Assembly (NCBI GenBank): GCA_036521995.1
Contig: DATDGR010000161.1
Location: 1 to 21,094, forward strand
Reading direction: 5' to 3'
DNA length: 21,094 nt
Source: Gp13-AA77 sp036521995
GTDB lineage: Bacteria > Acidobacteriota > Terriglobia > UBA7540
Positions within the stretch are counted from its first letter, which is position 1; every line of letters begins with the position of its first letter. The notes under the pieces were generated by a model. That model was not told the DNA's origin. It ran no database searches and saw only the letters and a program-made list of their open reading frames with translations. The position numbers and the translations under genes are program-made. Below are positions 8,127 through 15,720 of the stretch, piece by piece.

Positions 8127-9005
8127 ATGAAGCGACTTTTCAATGGAGTTTGTGCGTTCGCCGTGCTCACGATAACGAGCGCAGTTGTGGCCGGCGCGGC
8201 GCCGCGCCCCGAGGTTCGCGGCTCATTTTCGCGCACCTTCCAAGTGAACGGCCCGGTAGACTTGCAGGTGACGAACGGCTCCGGCGACGTCACGGTTCGT
8301 GCAGGAAGCTCAAGCACGATTGAGATTCGCGCCAAGATCCACGCCGGAGAGAACTGGTCGAGCGGGGTGTCGGCGGAGAGCAGGGTCCATGAAATCGAAT
8401 CGAATCCGCCTCTCGAGCAGGACGGCAACACCATCCGCGTGCGGCAAATCGAGCACGAACGCGGGCAGAGCATCTCGATCGATTACGAAATCACGGCGCC
8501 AGCCGAAACCCGGCTCAACTCGCGGACCGGCTCGGGTGACGTGACCGTGGAAGGAATTGGCGGTCCGGTCGAAGCCCAGACCGGCTCCGGCGACGTGAAG
8601 ATGAGCGCGGTCCACGGCAACGTCACCGCTCAAACCGGAAGCGGCGACACCAAATTCGAAGGCATTGAAGCCGAGCGCGTGGAGGTCAAGACGGGCTCCG
8701 GGGATGTTGAGCTACGGAACATGCACTGTGCGCTCCAAGCTCGCACGGGGAGCGGTGACATCCAGGCCGAAGGCCAGCCCACGGGAGGATGGACTCTGAA
8801 CACGGGTTCCGGGGAGATCAAGCTGAGCCTTCCTTCAGACCTCGGGTTTGACCTTCAAGCCCGCAGCCAGTCCGGCGATGTCAACAGCCGGCTGCCAATC
8901 ACCGTCGAGGGTACGCTGGGGCGCGGAGAGCTGCGTGGCAAGGTCCGGGGCGGCGGCGTCCCGGTCGAAGTGCAAACCGGCTCCGGGGACATTAGCATCG
9001 ATTAG
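8127..9005 (+). CDS. Exported DUF4097-family beta-strand repeat protein (first copy)
   Basis: The 292-aa product begins with a Sec signal peptide (Lys-Arg, then FAVLTITSAVVAGAA, cleavage near residue 25). After an N-terminal strand-rich part containing a first GSGD (51-54), TGSG motifs recur at residues 134, 152, 170, 189, 207 and 226, a period of 18-19 residues. A degenerate SQSGD near 248 and a final TGSGD near 284 follow. This is the DUF4097 (putative adhesin-like) beta-solenoid pattern, one turn per repeat. Location should be the cell envelope or outside. The Shine-Dalgarno AGGAGGGG (8116-8123) is strong and fixes the ATG. The next gene, a paralogue, starts 21 bp downstream. Function is unknown. 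Confidence 0.85.
   Translation: MKRLFNGVCAFAVLTITSAVVAGAAPRPEVRGSFSRTFQVNGPVDLQVTNGSGDVTVRAGSSSTIEIRAKIHAGENWSSGVSAESRVHEIESNPPLEQDGNTIRVRQIEHERGQSISIDYEITAPAETRLNSRTGSGDVTVEGIGGPVEAQTGSGDVKMSAVHGNVTAQTGSGDTKFEGIEAERVEVKTGSGDVELRNMHCALQARTGSGDIQAEGQPTGGWTLNTGSGEIKLSLPSDLGFDLQARSQSGDVNSRLPITVEGTLGRGELRGKVRGGGVPVEVQTGSGDISID
8526..8814 (+). repeat. In-frame tandem 18-residue (about 54-bp) TGSG repeats, copy 1
   Basis: Six degenerate coding repeats, each opening with Thr-Gly-Ser-Gly-Asp/Glu and a hydrophobic residue, encode successive beta-solenoid turns. The DNA repeats are diverged at third positions, so this is an old protein repeat and not a recent microsatellite expansion. Confidence 0.8.
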
Positions 9006-9026
9006 TCAATCGAAGGAGAAGAAGCC

Positions 9027-10013
9027 GTGAAACAGAGATTTCGTTCGACAGTCCTGGCGGCAGGATTGCTGGGGGCTCTTGTGGCCGCTGCGCCTGTTCA
9101 TGTATTCGGCGCTGAAGGCTCGTTTGACCGCACCCTGCAAGTGAGCGGGCCCATCGACCTCCAAATCAGCACTGGGTCCGGCGGCATTCAGGTGCGCGCG
9201 GGAGACAGCCGCACGGTGCAGGTGCACGGCAGGATCAAGGCTCGCGACCACTGGGGCGGCGGGCCGAGCGCCGAGGAGAAGGTGCGGCAGCTCGAAGCCC
9301 ATCCACCCATCGAGCAGGACGGCAACACCATTCGGATCGGCCACATCGAGGAATCGAGCCTTCGCCAGAACGTCTCCATCAGCTATGAGGTCGTGGTGCC
9401 CAAGGAGACTCGCCTCCGCGCGGAGACCGGATCGGGCGATCAATCCGTAGAAGGCATCCAGGGTCCCCTCAAGGCCGAAACTGGATCGGGCGGCATTCGC
9501 GTTATGCGCGTCGGGGCTGAGGTCCACGCCGAGACGGGGTCCGGCGACATTCAGGTCGACTCCATCCAGGGGAGCGTGACCGCTAGTACGGGCAGCGGCT
9601 CCATCCACGCCAATGGCGTGGCAGGCGAGTTCTCGGGCGAAACGGGCAGCGGCGACGTGCGCCTGGAACAGTCGGCCCCGGGGCGCGTCCGGGTTTCGAC
9701 GGGCTCGGGCGAAGTCGAGCTTTCTGGCGTTCGAGGACCCCTGAAAGTCGCGACGGGGAGCGGCGGAATCAAGGCTCAAGGTGAACTCACCGGCGATTGG
9801 CGACTCGAGACGGGATCCGGTGGCGTCACCATAGCTTTGCCTTCGAGCGCGGCCTTCGATCTTCACGCCCACACGGATTCAGGCAAGATCTCCACCAACC
9901 GGCCGATCACAATGGAAGGCACCCTCAGCCGGAACGACTACCGCGGCAAGGTGGGTTCAGGAGGATATCTCCTGGAAGTGAAGACCGGCTCCGGAGACAT
10001 TCATATCGAATAG
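9027..10013 (+). CDS. Exported DUF4097-family beta-strand repeat protein (second copy)
   Basis: The 328-aa paralogue of the preceding gene has a Sec signal peptide (LAAGLLGALVAAAPVHVFGA, cleavage near 29). Its first 133 residues align with copy 1 without an offset: SFDRTLQVSGPIDLQ versus SFSRTFQVNGPVDLQ, and IEQDGNTIR versus LEQDGNTIR. TGSG motifs occur at residues 134, 152, 170, 188, 206, 225, 243 and 262, then TDSG near 283 and a terminal TGSGD at 320. There are thus two more solenoid turns than in copy 1, which accounts for the 36-residue difference. Start is GTG 9027 with AAGGAG at 9013-9018. The two genes almost certainly form one transcript. The molecular role is unknown. Confidence 0.85.
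   Translation: MKQRFRSTVLAAGLLGALVAAAPVHVFGAEGSFDRTLQVSGPIDLQISTGSGGIQVRAGDSRTVQVHGRIKARDHWGGGPSAEEKVRQLEAHPPIEQDGNTIRIGHIEESSLRQNVSISYEVVVPKETRLRAETGSGDQSVEGIQGPLKAETGSGGIRVMRVGAEVHAETGSGDIQVDSIQGSVTASTGSGSIHANGVAGEFSGETGSGDVRLEQSAPGRVRVSTGSGEVELSGVRGPLKVATGSGGIKAQGELTGDWRLETGSGGVTIALPSSAAFDLHAHTDSGKISTNRPITMEGTLSRNDYRGKVGSGGYLLEVKTGSGDIHIE
9426..9822 (+). repeat. In-frame tandem 18-residue (about 54-bp) TGSG repeats, copy 2
   Basis: Eight degenerate coding repeats with 18-19 residue spacing. Many units end Gly-Asp or Gly-Gly followed by Ile/Val. There are two more units than in the preceding gene. Confidence 0.8.
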
Positions 10014-10020
10014 GTGTGCG

Positions 10021-10053
10021 TCCCTTCGTGAACGCCGCTATCAAAGGGATTTT
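10021..10053 (+). terminator. Possible terminator between convergent units
   Basis: TCCCTT (10021-10026) pairs perfectly with AAGGGA (10044-10049) across a 17-nt loop, and the stem runs into TTTT. It lies 8 bp after the second DUF4097 stop and before the convergent TPR gene end, the right place for a terminator. The short stem and large loop make it weak. Confidence 0.4.
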
Positions 10054-10104
10054 GGCTTTGGCTAGGCTGGGTAACCCCACCAGCTCGGAGCACGCTGCTG
10101 TCCA

Positions 10105-11466
10105 CTAGCGCCCTCCGGTCCCTAGAAATCTGCGCACCTCGTCCTGGAGCCTCGGATCTTGGGCCACGCCCTTCTTTTGCAGCCGCTGATAGTCCGCGAG
10201 TTCACGCTGGGCCTTGTCCTTCTCCCCCGTTTGCCCGTAGAGCCGGGCCAGGCGGTAGTGCGCCTCCGCCCAGTCGGGTTGCAAGGTAACCGTCCGCTGA
10301 AGCTCCGTGATTGCTTGGGTATTCTTGCCTTGCTCGGAAAGCACCACGCCAAGCTGGAAATGAGCTTCAACCAGCGAAGGATCGAGCGCGATGGCCGATC
10401 GTAAGAGCTGCTCGACACGCTCAGCGTCGGAGCGACTCGTAGCCTCACCGGTTCCATCAACTTGGCCGGCTCCTGCTCTAGCCCGCCACAGACCGAAGGC
10501 GTAGTAATACTGAGCCGCAGCGTCCTGAGGTTCGCGTGCCGCATAGCTCCCGAGCCGTTGCAAGACTGGTTCGGTTCTTACCGGCGATGCCGCGTAGGCC
10601 TGAACTAGAAAGAAGTAGGCCCGGCGATCGGTCGGATTCAGGTCCACTGCCTGGCACAAGACGCCGACGGCTTCCTCGTACCGGCCCCGCGAGTAAGAAG
10701 CCACGCCCAGTCCCAGCAGCATCTCCGCCGAGTGCGGATATTGCGCGGCGCCCTGCTGGAATACGCTTGAGGCTCCCGAGTAATCGCCCTGAAGCAGCAG
10801 GTTATTTCCGCGGTCAAAGACGCCTGGCTCACTCTGATTATCGGTTTGCTTTGGTCCCGCCGCCGCTAGATCAGCGAGCGCGTGACGCATTTCCGCGCCT
10901 TGGGTCTCGGCCTGCGAGGAGTAGCCGGCCGCGTCCACTGCGCCTGAAAGTTCGCCGGGCTTTAGTTCGCCGGAATCAGAAAACTGCATATCCGCATCGC
11001 CGGGAGCGGCCGGACAAGTTACTCCACCGGGGGCCGCGGGAGTCAGGGAAGCTACAGCCAACGTGATGGTGGCGGTTGCCCGGTGCCCCGCCTCAACCTT
11101 GACCTCGCCTTGCGACGCCGCGTAGCAGGGAGCCGCAACACCGATCCGGTAGCGCCCCGACTCTAACTGTGACGCCAGATAGGTGCCGTCGCCTCTTGTG
11201 ACACCCTTGAGCCTGAATGACGCGCCTTCTAGCTCGATCGAGACGCTCGCACCCGCGATCTTGAGTCCGCCCGGTCCGAGTATCGTCACTTGCAATGCAC
11301 CTTTGCTCTGGTCTTCGCGCTGTCCTGGTACCGGATGTGCTGTAAGCCGAACACTTATCAGAACTCCAATAACCAGCCACGCCGATAAGAACGTCACCCG
11401 CGACTTCAAGTCTTTTTTTGACAGATGAAGCGCGTTGTAACCACTGGGCTGGGATTCGACCATCAT
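10105..11466 (-). CDS. Exported TPR protein with N-terminal carboxypeptidase-regulatory-like domain
   Basis: The 453-aa product has an N-terminal hydrophobic segment (about residues 25-45: VTFLSAWLVIGVLISVRL) that acts as signal peptide or anchor. Next comes an Ig-like beta domain of the carboxypeptidase-regulatory type (about 55-145: ALQVTILGPGG, SIELEG, GVTRGDGTYLASQLESGRYRIGV). A low-complexity stretch to about 215 precedes TPR repeats to about 440 (for example FFQ/HFQLGVVLSEQGKNTQAITELQR and AHYRLARLYGQTGEKDKA). The C-terminal half is clearly paralogous to the upstream neighbour. The start ATG overlaps that neighbour's TGA as ATGA, so translation is coupled. It is the last gene of the cluster. 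TPR arrays normally bind proteins; the partner is unknown. Confidence 0.8.
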   Translation of the reverse strand: MMVESQPSGYNALHLSKKDLKSRVTFLSAWLVIGVLISVRLTAHPVPGQREDQSKGALQVTILGPGGLKIAGASVSIELEGASFRLKGVTRGDGTYLASQLESGRYRIGVAAPCYAASQGEVKVEAGHRATATITLAVASLTPAAPGGVTCPAAPGDADMQFSDSGELKPGELSGAVDAAGYSSQAETQGAEMRHALADLAAAGPKQTDNQSEPGVFDRGNNLLLQGDYSGASSVFQQGAAQYPHSAEMLLGLGVASYSRGRYEEAVGVLCQAVDLNPTDRRAYFFLVQAYAASPVRTEPVLQRLGSYAAREPQDAAAQYYYAFGLWRARAGAGQVDGTGEATSRSDAERVEQLLRSAIALDPSLVEAHFQLGVVLSEQGKNTQAITELQRTVTLQPDWAEAHYRLARLYGQTGEKDKAQRELADYQRLQKKGVAQDPRLQDEVRRFLGTGGR

Positions 11467-12947
11467 TTTGGAGCACCTGCAGATGCCGTGGAATTGGCGG
11501 ATCCTTGGAGAGTAAGCACGAATTCCCGGATCTCTTTCCGCTTCTCCTCCGTATCCAACATCTGCTTTTCATGGAGGCGCTGGTAGATATTCAGCTCCTG
11601 TTCCGCTGCCTGCGCTTCTCCGAGTCGGCCCAAAGCCTGACCCAACCGGTAGTGGGCCTCGGCAAGATCAGGCTCGAATTTGACCGCCTGCTGGTACCTT
11701 TCGACCGCCTTCTGATACTGCCGCTGGCCGGCGGAGAGAATCCCGAGCTGCAGATAGGCGTCCGCGAACTTGGGGTCGAGCGCGATGGCACGCTCCAGCA
11801 AGGGCTGAACCTGATCCGGTGGGGCGCCTTCGCTGGCCTCGCGCCGCGCCTTCCACAGGGTCATGGCATAGTCGTAGTTTGCCTGGGCGCTCCCGGGCGC
11901 GATCTGCACGAACCTTCGCATGCGCTCCGTGACCGCATCGGCCTGGCCGGGTGACACGTCGTAGACCTTGGCAAGAAATTGGTAAGGGCGGATGTCACTC
12001 GGATCGAGATCGGTGGCGTTCAAGAACGCCTCCACCGCTTTGTCGTAGGTTCCGTGCCCATAAAGCGCAATCCCCATTCCCAACGCCATCGGCACCGAAC
12101 GGGGGTAGCGTGCCCGCCCGGCGCTGAACACCTGGGCGGCCGGCTCGTAAGTTGCATGCAGCAAGAGCTCGCAACCCCAGGCGAAGAGATTGTCCTCCGA
12201 AGGGTCCATGTGCGCGGCCAGCTCGTATTCGTGAGCGGAGGCGAGGTAATTGCCGGCCCGCTCTTCCACATCAGCCAGGAGGCTGTGCAACTCAGCGGCG
12301 TCGTGCTGCTGAAGCAGGGCTTGGATCTCTTGGCGGGCGTCATCGAGTTTTCCGGTACGCAACTCGGCCAATGCCAGATCATAGCCATTCTCGAAGGAGG
12401 AGGAGTCGATGGTGCGCGCCTTCTCGAAGTAAGGTATCGCCGCCTGGAACTTGCTGAGTCGTACATAGAACTCGGCCAGATCGTGATTGGCTTCGAAGGA
12501 CCCGGGCTCGATATCCAGGGCCTTCCGGAATTCGGCTTCGGCGCGGGTATTATCGCCGAGACGGGCCAAGTCGGCCGCCAGATTGGTATGCGCGGCGCCT
12601 GACTTCGGATCAAGCCGTACCGCCTTTTCCAGGTAGGCGCTGGCCTCATGATTCCTACCTTGGGCAGCGTAAACGAGTCCCGCCAGCTCGTTCACTTGAG
12701 AATTGTCCGGCGCCTGCTTGAGCAACGGCTTGAGCTCCTGCTCAGCAGCCGCGTACTCGCCGGCGTCAAAGTGAGCCGCCGCCGATTGAAACTGGCGAGC
12801 GAGGGCCGCTGTCACCGGGGAGGTCGACCCTGCAGGGTCCTGTGGGCGGGCTGCAGGGGGCAGGGCTGCGGCAATGCAGAGAACAAGCGCAGTCGTCAAT
12901 TGACGTCCGCCGCCAATTGGACTCATTGACTCGTCTGATCCCGCCAT
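11463..12947 (-). CDS. Exported TPR-repeat protein (494 aa)
   Basis: A signal peptide covers about residues 15-36 (LTTALVLCIAAALPPAARPQ); cleavage is likely before DPAG. From about residue 50 to 470 the protein is a chain of TPR units, such as AAAHFDAGEYAAAEQELKPL, AYLEKAVRLDP and AHYRLGQALGRLGEAQAAEQ. Residues from about 240 onward align with the downstream 453-aa protein (shared patterns YPRS/YPHS, MGIALYGHG/LGVASYSRG, AIALDP, AEAHYRL, YQRL). The start is ATG 12947 or ATG 12926; neither has a strong Shine-Dalgarno. It lies 21 bp after the 866-aa TPR gene. The probable location is periplasm or outer-membrane face. No enzymatic domain is visible. Confidence 0.85.
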   Translation of the reverse strand: MAGSDESMSPIGGGRQLTTALVLCIAAALPPAARPQDPAGSTSPVTAALARQFQSAAAHFDAGEYAAAEQELKPLLKQAPDNSQVNELAGLVYAAQGRNHEASAYLEKAVRLDPKSGAAHTNLAADLARLGDNTRAEAEFRKALDIEPGSFEANHDLAEFYVRLSKFQAAIPYFEKARTIDSSSFENGYDLALAELRTGKLDDARQEIQALLQQHDAAELHSLLADVEERAGNYLASAHEYELAAHMDPSEDNLFAWGCELLLHATYEPAAQVFSAGRARYPRSVPMALGMGIALYGHGTYDKAVEAFLNATDLDPSDIRPYQFLAKVYDVSPGQADAVTERMRRFVQIAPGSAQANYDYAMTLWKARREASEGAPPDQVQPLLERAIALDPKFADAYLQLGILSAGQRQYQKAVERYQQAVKFEPDLAEAHYRLGQALGRLGEAQAAEQELNIYQRLHEKQMLDTEEKRKEIREFVLTLQGSANSTASAGAPK

Positions 12948-12968
12948 AAGAGACCCGTTCCGAGAACG

Positions 12969-15569
12969 TCAGACCGCCTGGTCCGCGAGGACCAGCGCCA
13001 CCTGGAGAAACTGGATTCGGCTTTCCGGAGACAGGGGTTGTGGGCTGACCGGTATTCCGGGTTCGGTGGAGGCGCGGTCCAGGAGTTGCTCGATTCGAGA
13101 AGCGCCGGCAAGTCCGGAAGGATTCAGCTCCTTGGAGCGCTGCAGAGTTTCCCGGGCCTTAGATATCTGTCCAGTGTCGAAGTAAAAGATGCCCAAAGTG
13201 GACCAGGTGGTCTGCCAATTGGGAAGCAATTCCGTAGCCTTCGCCAGGTTCTGCTCCGCCTGAGCGCTGTTACCTTGTATCACCGAGACCACGCCCAAGC
13301 CCCAGTAAATTCTGCCCGAATTGGGAGACCGCGAAAGTGCCGCGCGCAGGGCCCGCTCGGCTTGTTCCGGCGATCCCTTTCGTAGCAGAGCCAGGGCCAG
13401 CAGAAGCTGGTACTGGTCATTGTCGGGATTCTTCGCTACCGCCCGCTCCAGCGTCTTCACGGCGTCGTCGCTGCGCCCGAGATGGGCATCGACATCGCCG
13501 AGCAAGGCCAGGTAACTGTCGTCATTCTGCGCGCCAGACGAGATCTGCTCCATGATCCGCAAAGCGTTGGCGTAATCGTGGGCGTTGAAATAGGCGTCGG
13601 CAAGGTCGTAGCGCGCCTCATCGGAGTTCTGATCGGCGGTCAGGGCAGCCTGAAAGTGCTCGATGGCCTCGGGGTAAAGCCGGAACCGCGCCAGCAGCAC
13701 GCCGATTCCCAGCTCCGTGCGCAGGTCCTGGCCGCTCAACTCATCGAGGCGGCGCACCGTTTTCAGAGCTTCGTCGGTCCGCCTGAGCTGGAGGTAGGTC
13801 TCAGCCAGCAAGTACAAGTTGCGAGGATCGTCCGGGTGATGCTGGACGGCATCGAGAATGCCTTCCAGATCGAGTTTCTGGCGAGCCTGAGCCGGCAACT
13901 CGGCGCGCTGGTTGACGGCGTCAAAGAAGTGCTGGAACGGATAGGGCACGTTAGTGGAACCCTTCGAGAGGGTCTGGAAGATCTTAAGGTCCCTGTCGGC
14001 CGCGGCGTTCATCCCCAAAGCGCCTTCCACCCGTGCGAGTTTGTAATAGGCAGGGCCGGGGTCGCTGGCGGTTTTCACGGCGCGCTGCAGCAGTGGAAGC
14101 GCCTCCTGATACTTCTTCCCGGCCATTTTGAGGCTCCCCAACTCCAGCAAGGCATCCGACTCGTTAGGATTGGGGTTGGCCTCGAGTGACCGCGTCAGGT
14201 ACGTCTCCGCCTCCTGCGCCCTGCCGCGCCGGGAGGCGATGTAGCCCAGATTATAAAGGCAGGCGCCGTTGCGGGGATCAAGCTTCAATCCTTCCGTGAA
14301 GTACTTCGCTGCCTCATCAAACCGGCCCAGCTCACGGTAGCACAACCCCATGAAGGCATAGGCCCCGGCCGAAGGAGCCAGTTCAATCAGGGTGTTAAAC
14401 TCCCGGATGGCCTGATCAGTTTTTCCGGCGGCGAGGTAGCTTTCGCCCAGGGCGGCGTGAAAATCGGCGCGCTTGGGCACCAGGCGAACCCCTTCCTCGA
14501 GCAGCGGAATGGCGTCCTCGTAGTAATTCTCCAGCATCGCCAGGCGGGCCATCAGGAAGATCACATCCGTGTTTTCGGGGGCCAACTTGCTCGCCCGAAC
14601 CAGCAACTGCAAAGCGTCTGAGTCCCTCCGCTGGTCAGCATAGTCGCGCGCCAGCAGATAGAGGGCTTCCGGGGAGTCGGGCTTGAGCTCGACTGCCCGT
14701 CCGAGGGCCCCTTCCGACTTTGCGTAGTGCTTGAGCTCGGACGCAGCCTGCCCAAGCTTGCAGAGAATGTCGTAATTCTCGGGCCGCAGGGAGTCTGCGA
14801 CCTCGAACTGATGCTCCGCAGCTTCGTATTGGTGGGCCTCCAGCAGCACGGTTCCGAGTAAGAACTGTACCCGGACGTCGCCGCTGTCTTCCGCCGACAG
14901 CTTGCGTACGAGTGCGAGCCCCTGGCTTGTTTTGTGCGCCGCCAGATAGGCGCTGGCCAGACTCATCTCACTCGCCGGATCGCGCGGAGTGACACGCTCA
15001 AAATAGGTGATGGCCTCCGCCGGCCGGCCTTCCGCGAGCAGGACGAGTCCAAGATTGTAATTGGCGTCACGGTTCGTGGGATCGATCCGCAGAGCGGTGA
15101 GGTATTCGGATCGGGCCAGATCGACCTTTTGCTGCTGGAAGTACGAGCTGGCAAGATTGTTGTGGGTTTCGGTTGACTTAGGGTCGAGGCGTAACGCTTG
15201 CTCGAAGGCTTCGGAGGCAGAGTTGAAATTCTTATCCTGAGTTTCGATGATCCCCAGCAGGTTATATCCGGGCACGCTGAGCGGATCAAGCTTCAGCCCC
15301 TGTTGGACCTCGGCGCGCGCCCCGGCCAGATCATCGCGTCCCATGTCGGCGCGGGCGCGAGCAAAGGCGTCGCTCGCGGGGCGGGACGAGCTTGCGACGC
15401 CCGTCTGGGCGCGACCGGCGGCCGGCAGCCAGAAGAAGCACGCGACCGCAATCCAGAGCATGACGGCCACGGTCCGAAGCGCATCGGACCCAACCCCCCC
15501 TGGCCGCACTCCGTCCACCCCCCGTACGTGGCGGGCCGCACTGGCGCACCTCGTGAAGAGTTGCATCAT
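12969..15569 (-). CDS. Large exported TPR-repeat protein (866 aa)
   Basis: After a hydrophobic signal near residues 31-55 (VAVMLWIAVACFFWLPAAGRA), almost the whole protein is a TPR superhelix of roughly twenty 34-residue units with the usual A-x-x-x-LDP spacing (LGIIETQDKNFNSASEAFEQALRLDP, NLASSYFQQQKVDLA, LGLVLLAEGRPAEAITYFERV, and further copies to about residue 820). No catalytic domain is seen. The C-terminal tail of about 40 residues is not TPR-like. The signal peptide lies unusually far in, so the true start may be downstream of the ATG pair at 15569/15566. It is the third gene of the cluster, after a 151-bp gap that could hold an internal promoter. Likely role is an envelope protein-protein scaffold. 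Confidence 0.85.
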   Translation of the reverse strand: MMQLFTRCASAARHVRGVDGVRPGGVGSDALRTVAVMLWIAVACFFWLPAAGRAQTGVASSSRPASDAFARARADMGRDDLAGARAEVQQGLKLDPLSVPGYNLLGIIETQDKNFNSASEAFEQALRLDPKSTETHNNLASSYFQQQKVDLARSEYLTALRIDPTNRDANYNLGLVLLAEGRPAEAITYFERVTPRDPASEMSLASAYLAAHKTSQGLALVRKLSAEDSGDVRVQFLLGTVLLEAHQYEAAEHQFEVADSLRPENYDILCKLGQAASELKHYAKSEGALGRAVELKPDSPEALYLLARDYADQRRDSDALQLLVRASKLAPENTDVIFLMARLAMLENYYEDAIPLLEEGVRLVPKRADFHAALGESYLAAGKTDQAIREFNTLIELAPSAGAYAFMGLCYRELGRFDEAAKYFTEGLKLDPRNGACLYNLGYIASRRGRAQEAETYLTRSLEANPNPNESDALLELGSLKMAGKKYQEALPLLQRAVKTASDPGPAYYKLARVEGALGMNAAADRDLKIFQTLSKGSTNVPYPFQHFFDAVNQRAELPAQARQKLDLEGILDAVQHHPDDPRNLYLLAETYLQLRRTDEALKTVRRLDELSGQDLRTELGIGVLLARFRLYPEAIEHFQAALTADQNSDEARYDLADAYFNAHDYANALRIMEQISSGAQNDDSYLALLGDVDAHLGRSDDAVKTLERAVAKNPDNDQYQLLLALALLRKGSPEQAERALRAALSRSPNSGRIYWGLGVVSVIQGNSAQAEQNLAKATELLPNWQTTWSTLGIFYFDTGQISKARETLQRSKELNPSGLAGASRIEQLLDRASTEPGIPVSPQPLSPESRIQFLQVALVLADQAV

Positions 15570-15649
15570 ACCCGCATAATCCGCTTGATCTCTTAGTTTA
15601 GCTTATTTTCCGACCCGATTTCGGCAAGAGTCTCGAGGGTGGCCAAACC

Positions 15650-15668
15650 AGCACGTCCACTTCGTGCT
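15650..15668 (-). terminator. Hairpin in the gap between the 403-aa and 866-aa protein genes
   Basis: Perfect 6-bp arms AGCACG and CGTGCT with a 7-nt loop lie about 50 bp past the 403-aa gene stop. There is no T-tract, so it may be an attenuator or mRNA-processing hairpin instead of a true terminator. The rest of the gap shows no clear promoter. Confidence 0.25.
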
Positions 15669-15720
15669 CGAATCCCGTTGTGAGCCGGCTGAGGTGCAGC
15701 CCAGGTCTCACCCTGCCACG

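Noticed and set aside
8526..9822. Regular repeats of about 54 bp that could be mistaken for a CRISPR array or minisatellite
   Set aside because: The repeats are in frame, degenerate at the DNA level and encode TGSG solenoid turns; there are no conserved repeats with unique spacers.
9006..9872. 288-codon frame on the - strand opposite the second DUF4097 gene
   Set aside because: It arises from the complementary reading of the repeat-rich coding sequence; the + strand frame has a signal peptide, Shine-Dalgarno and family match.
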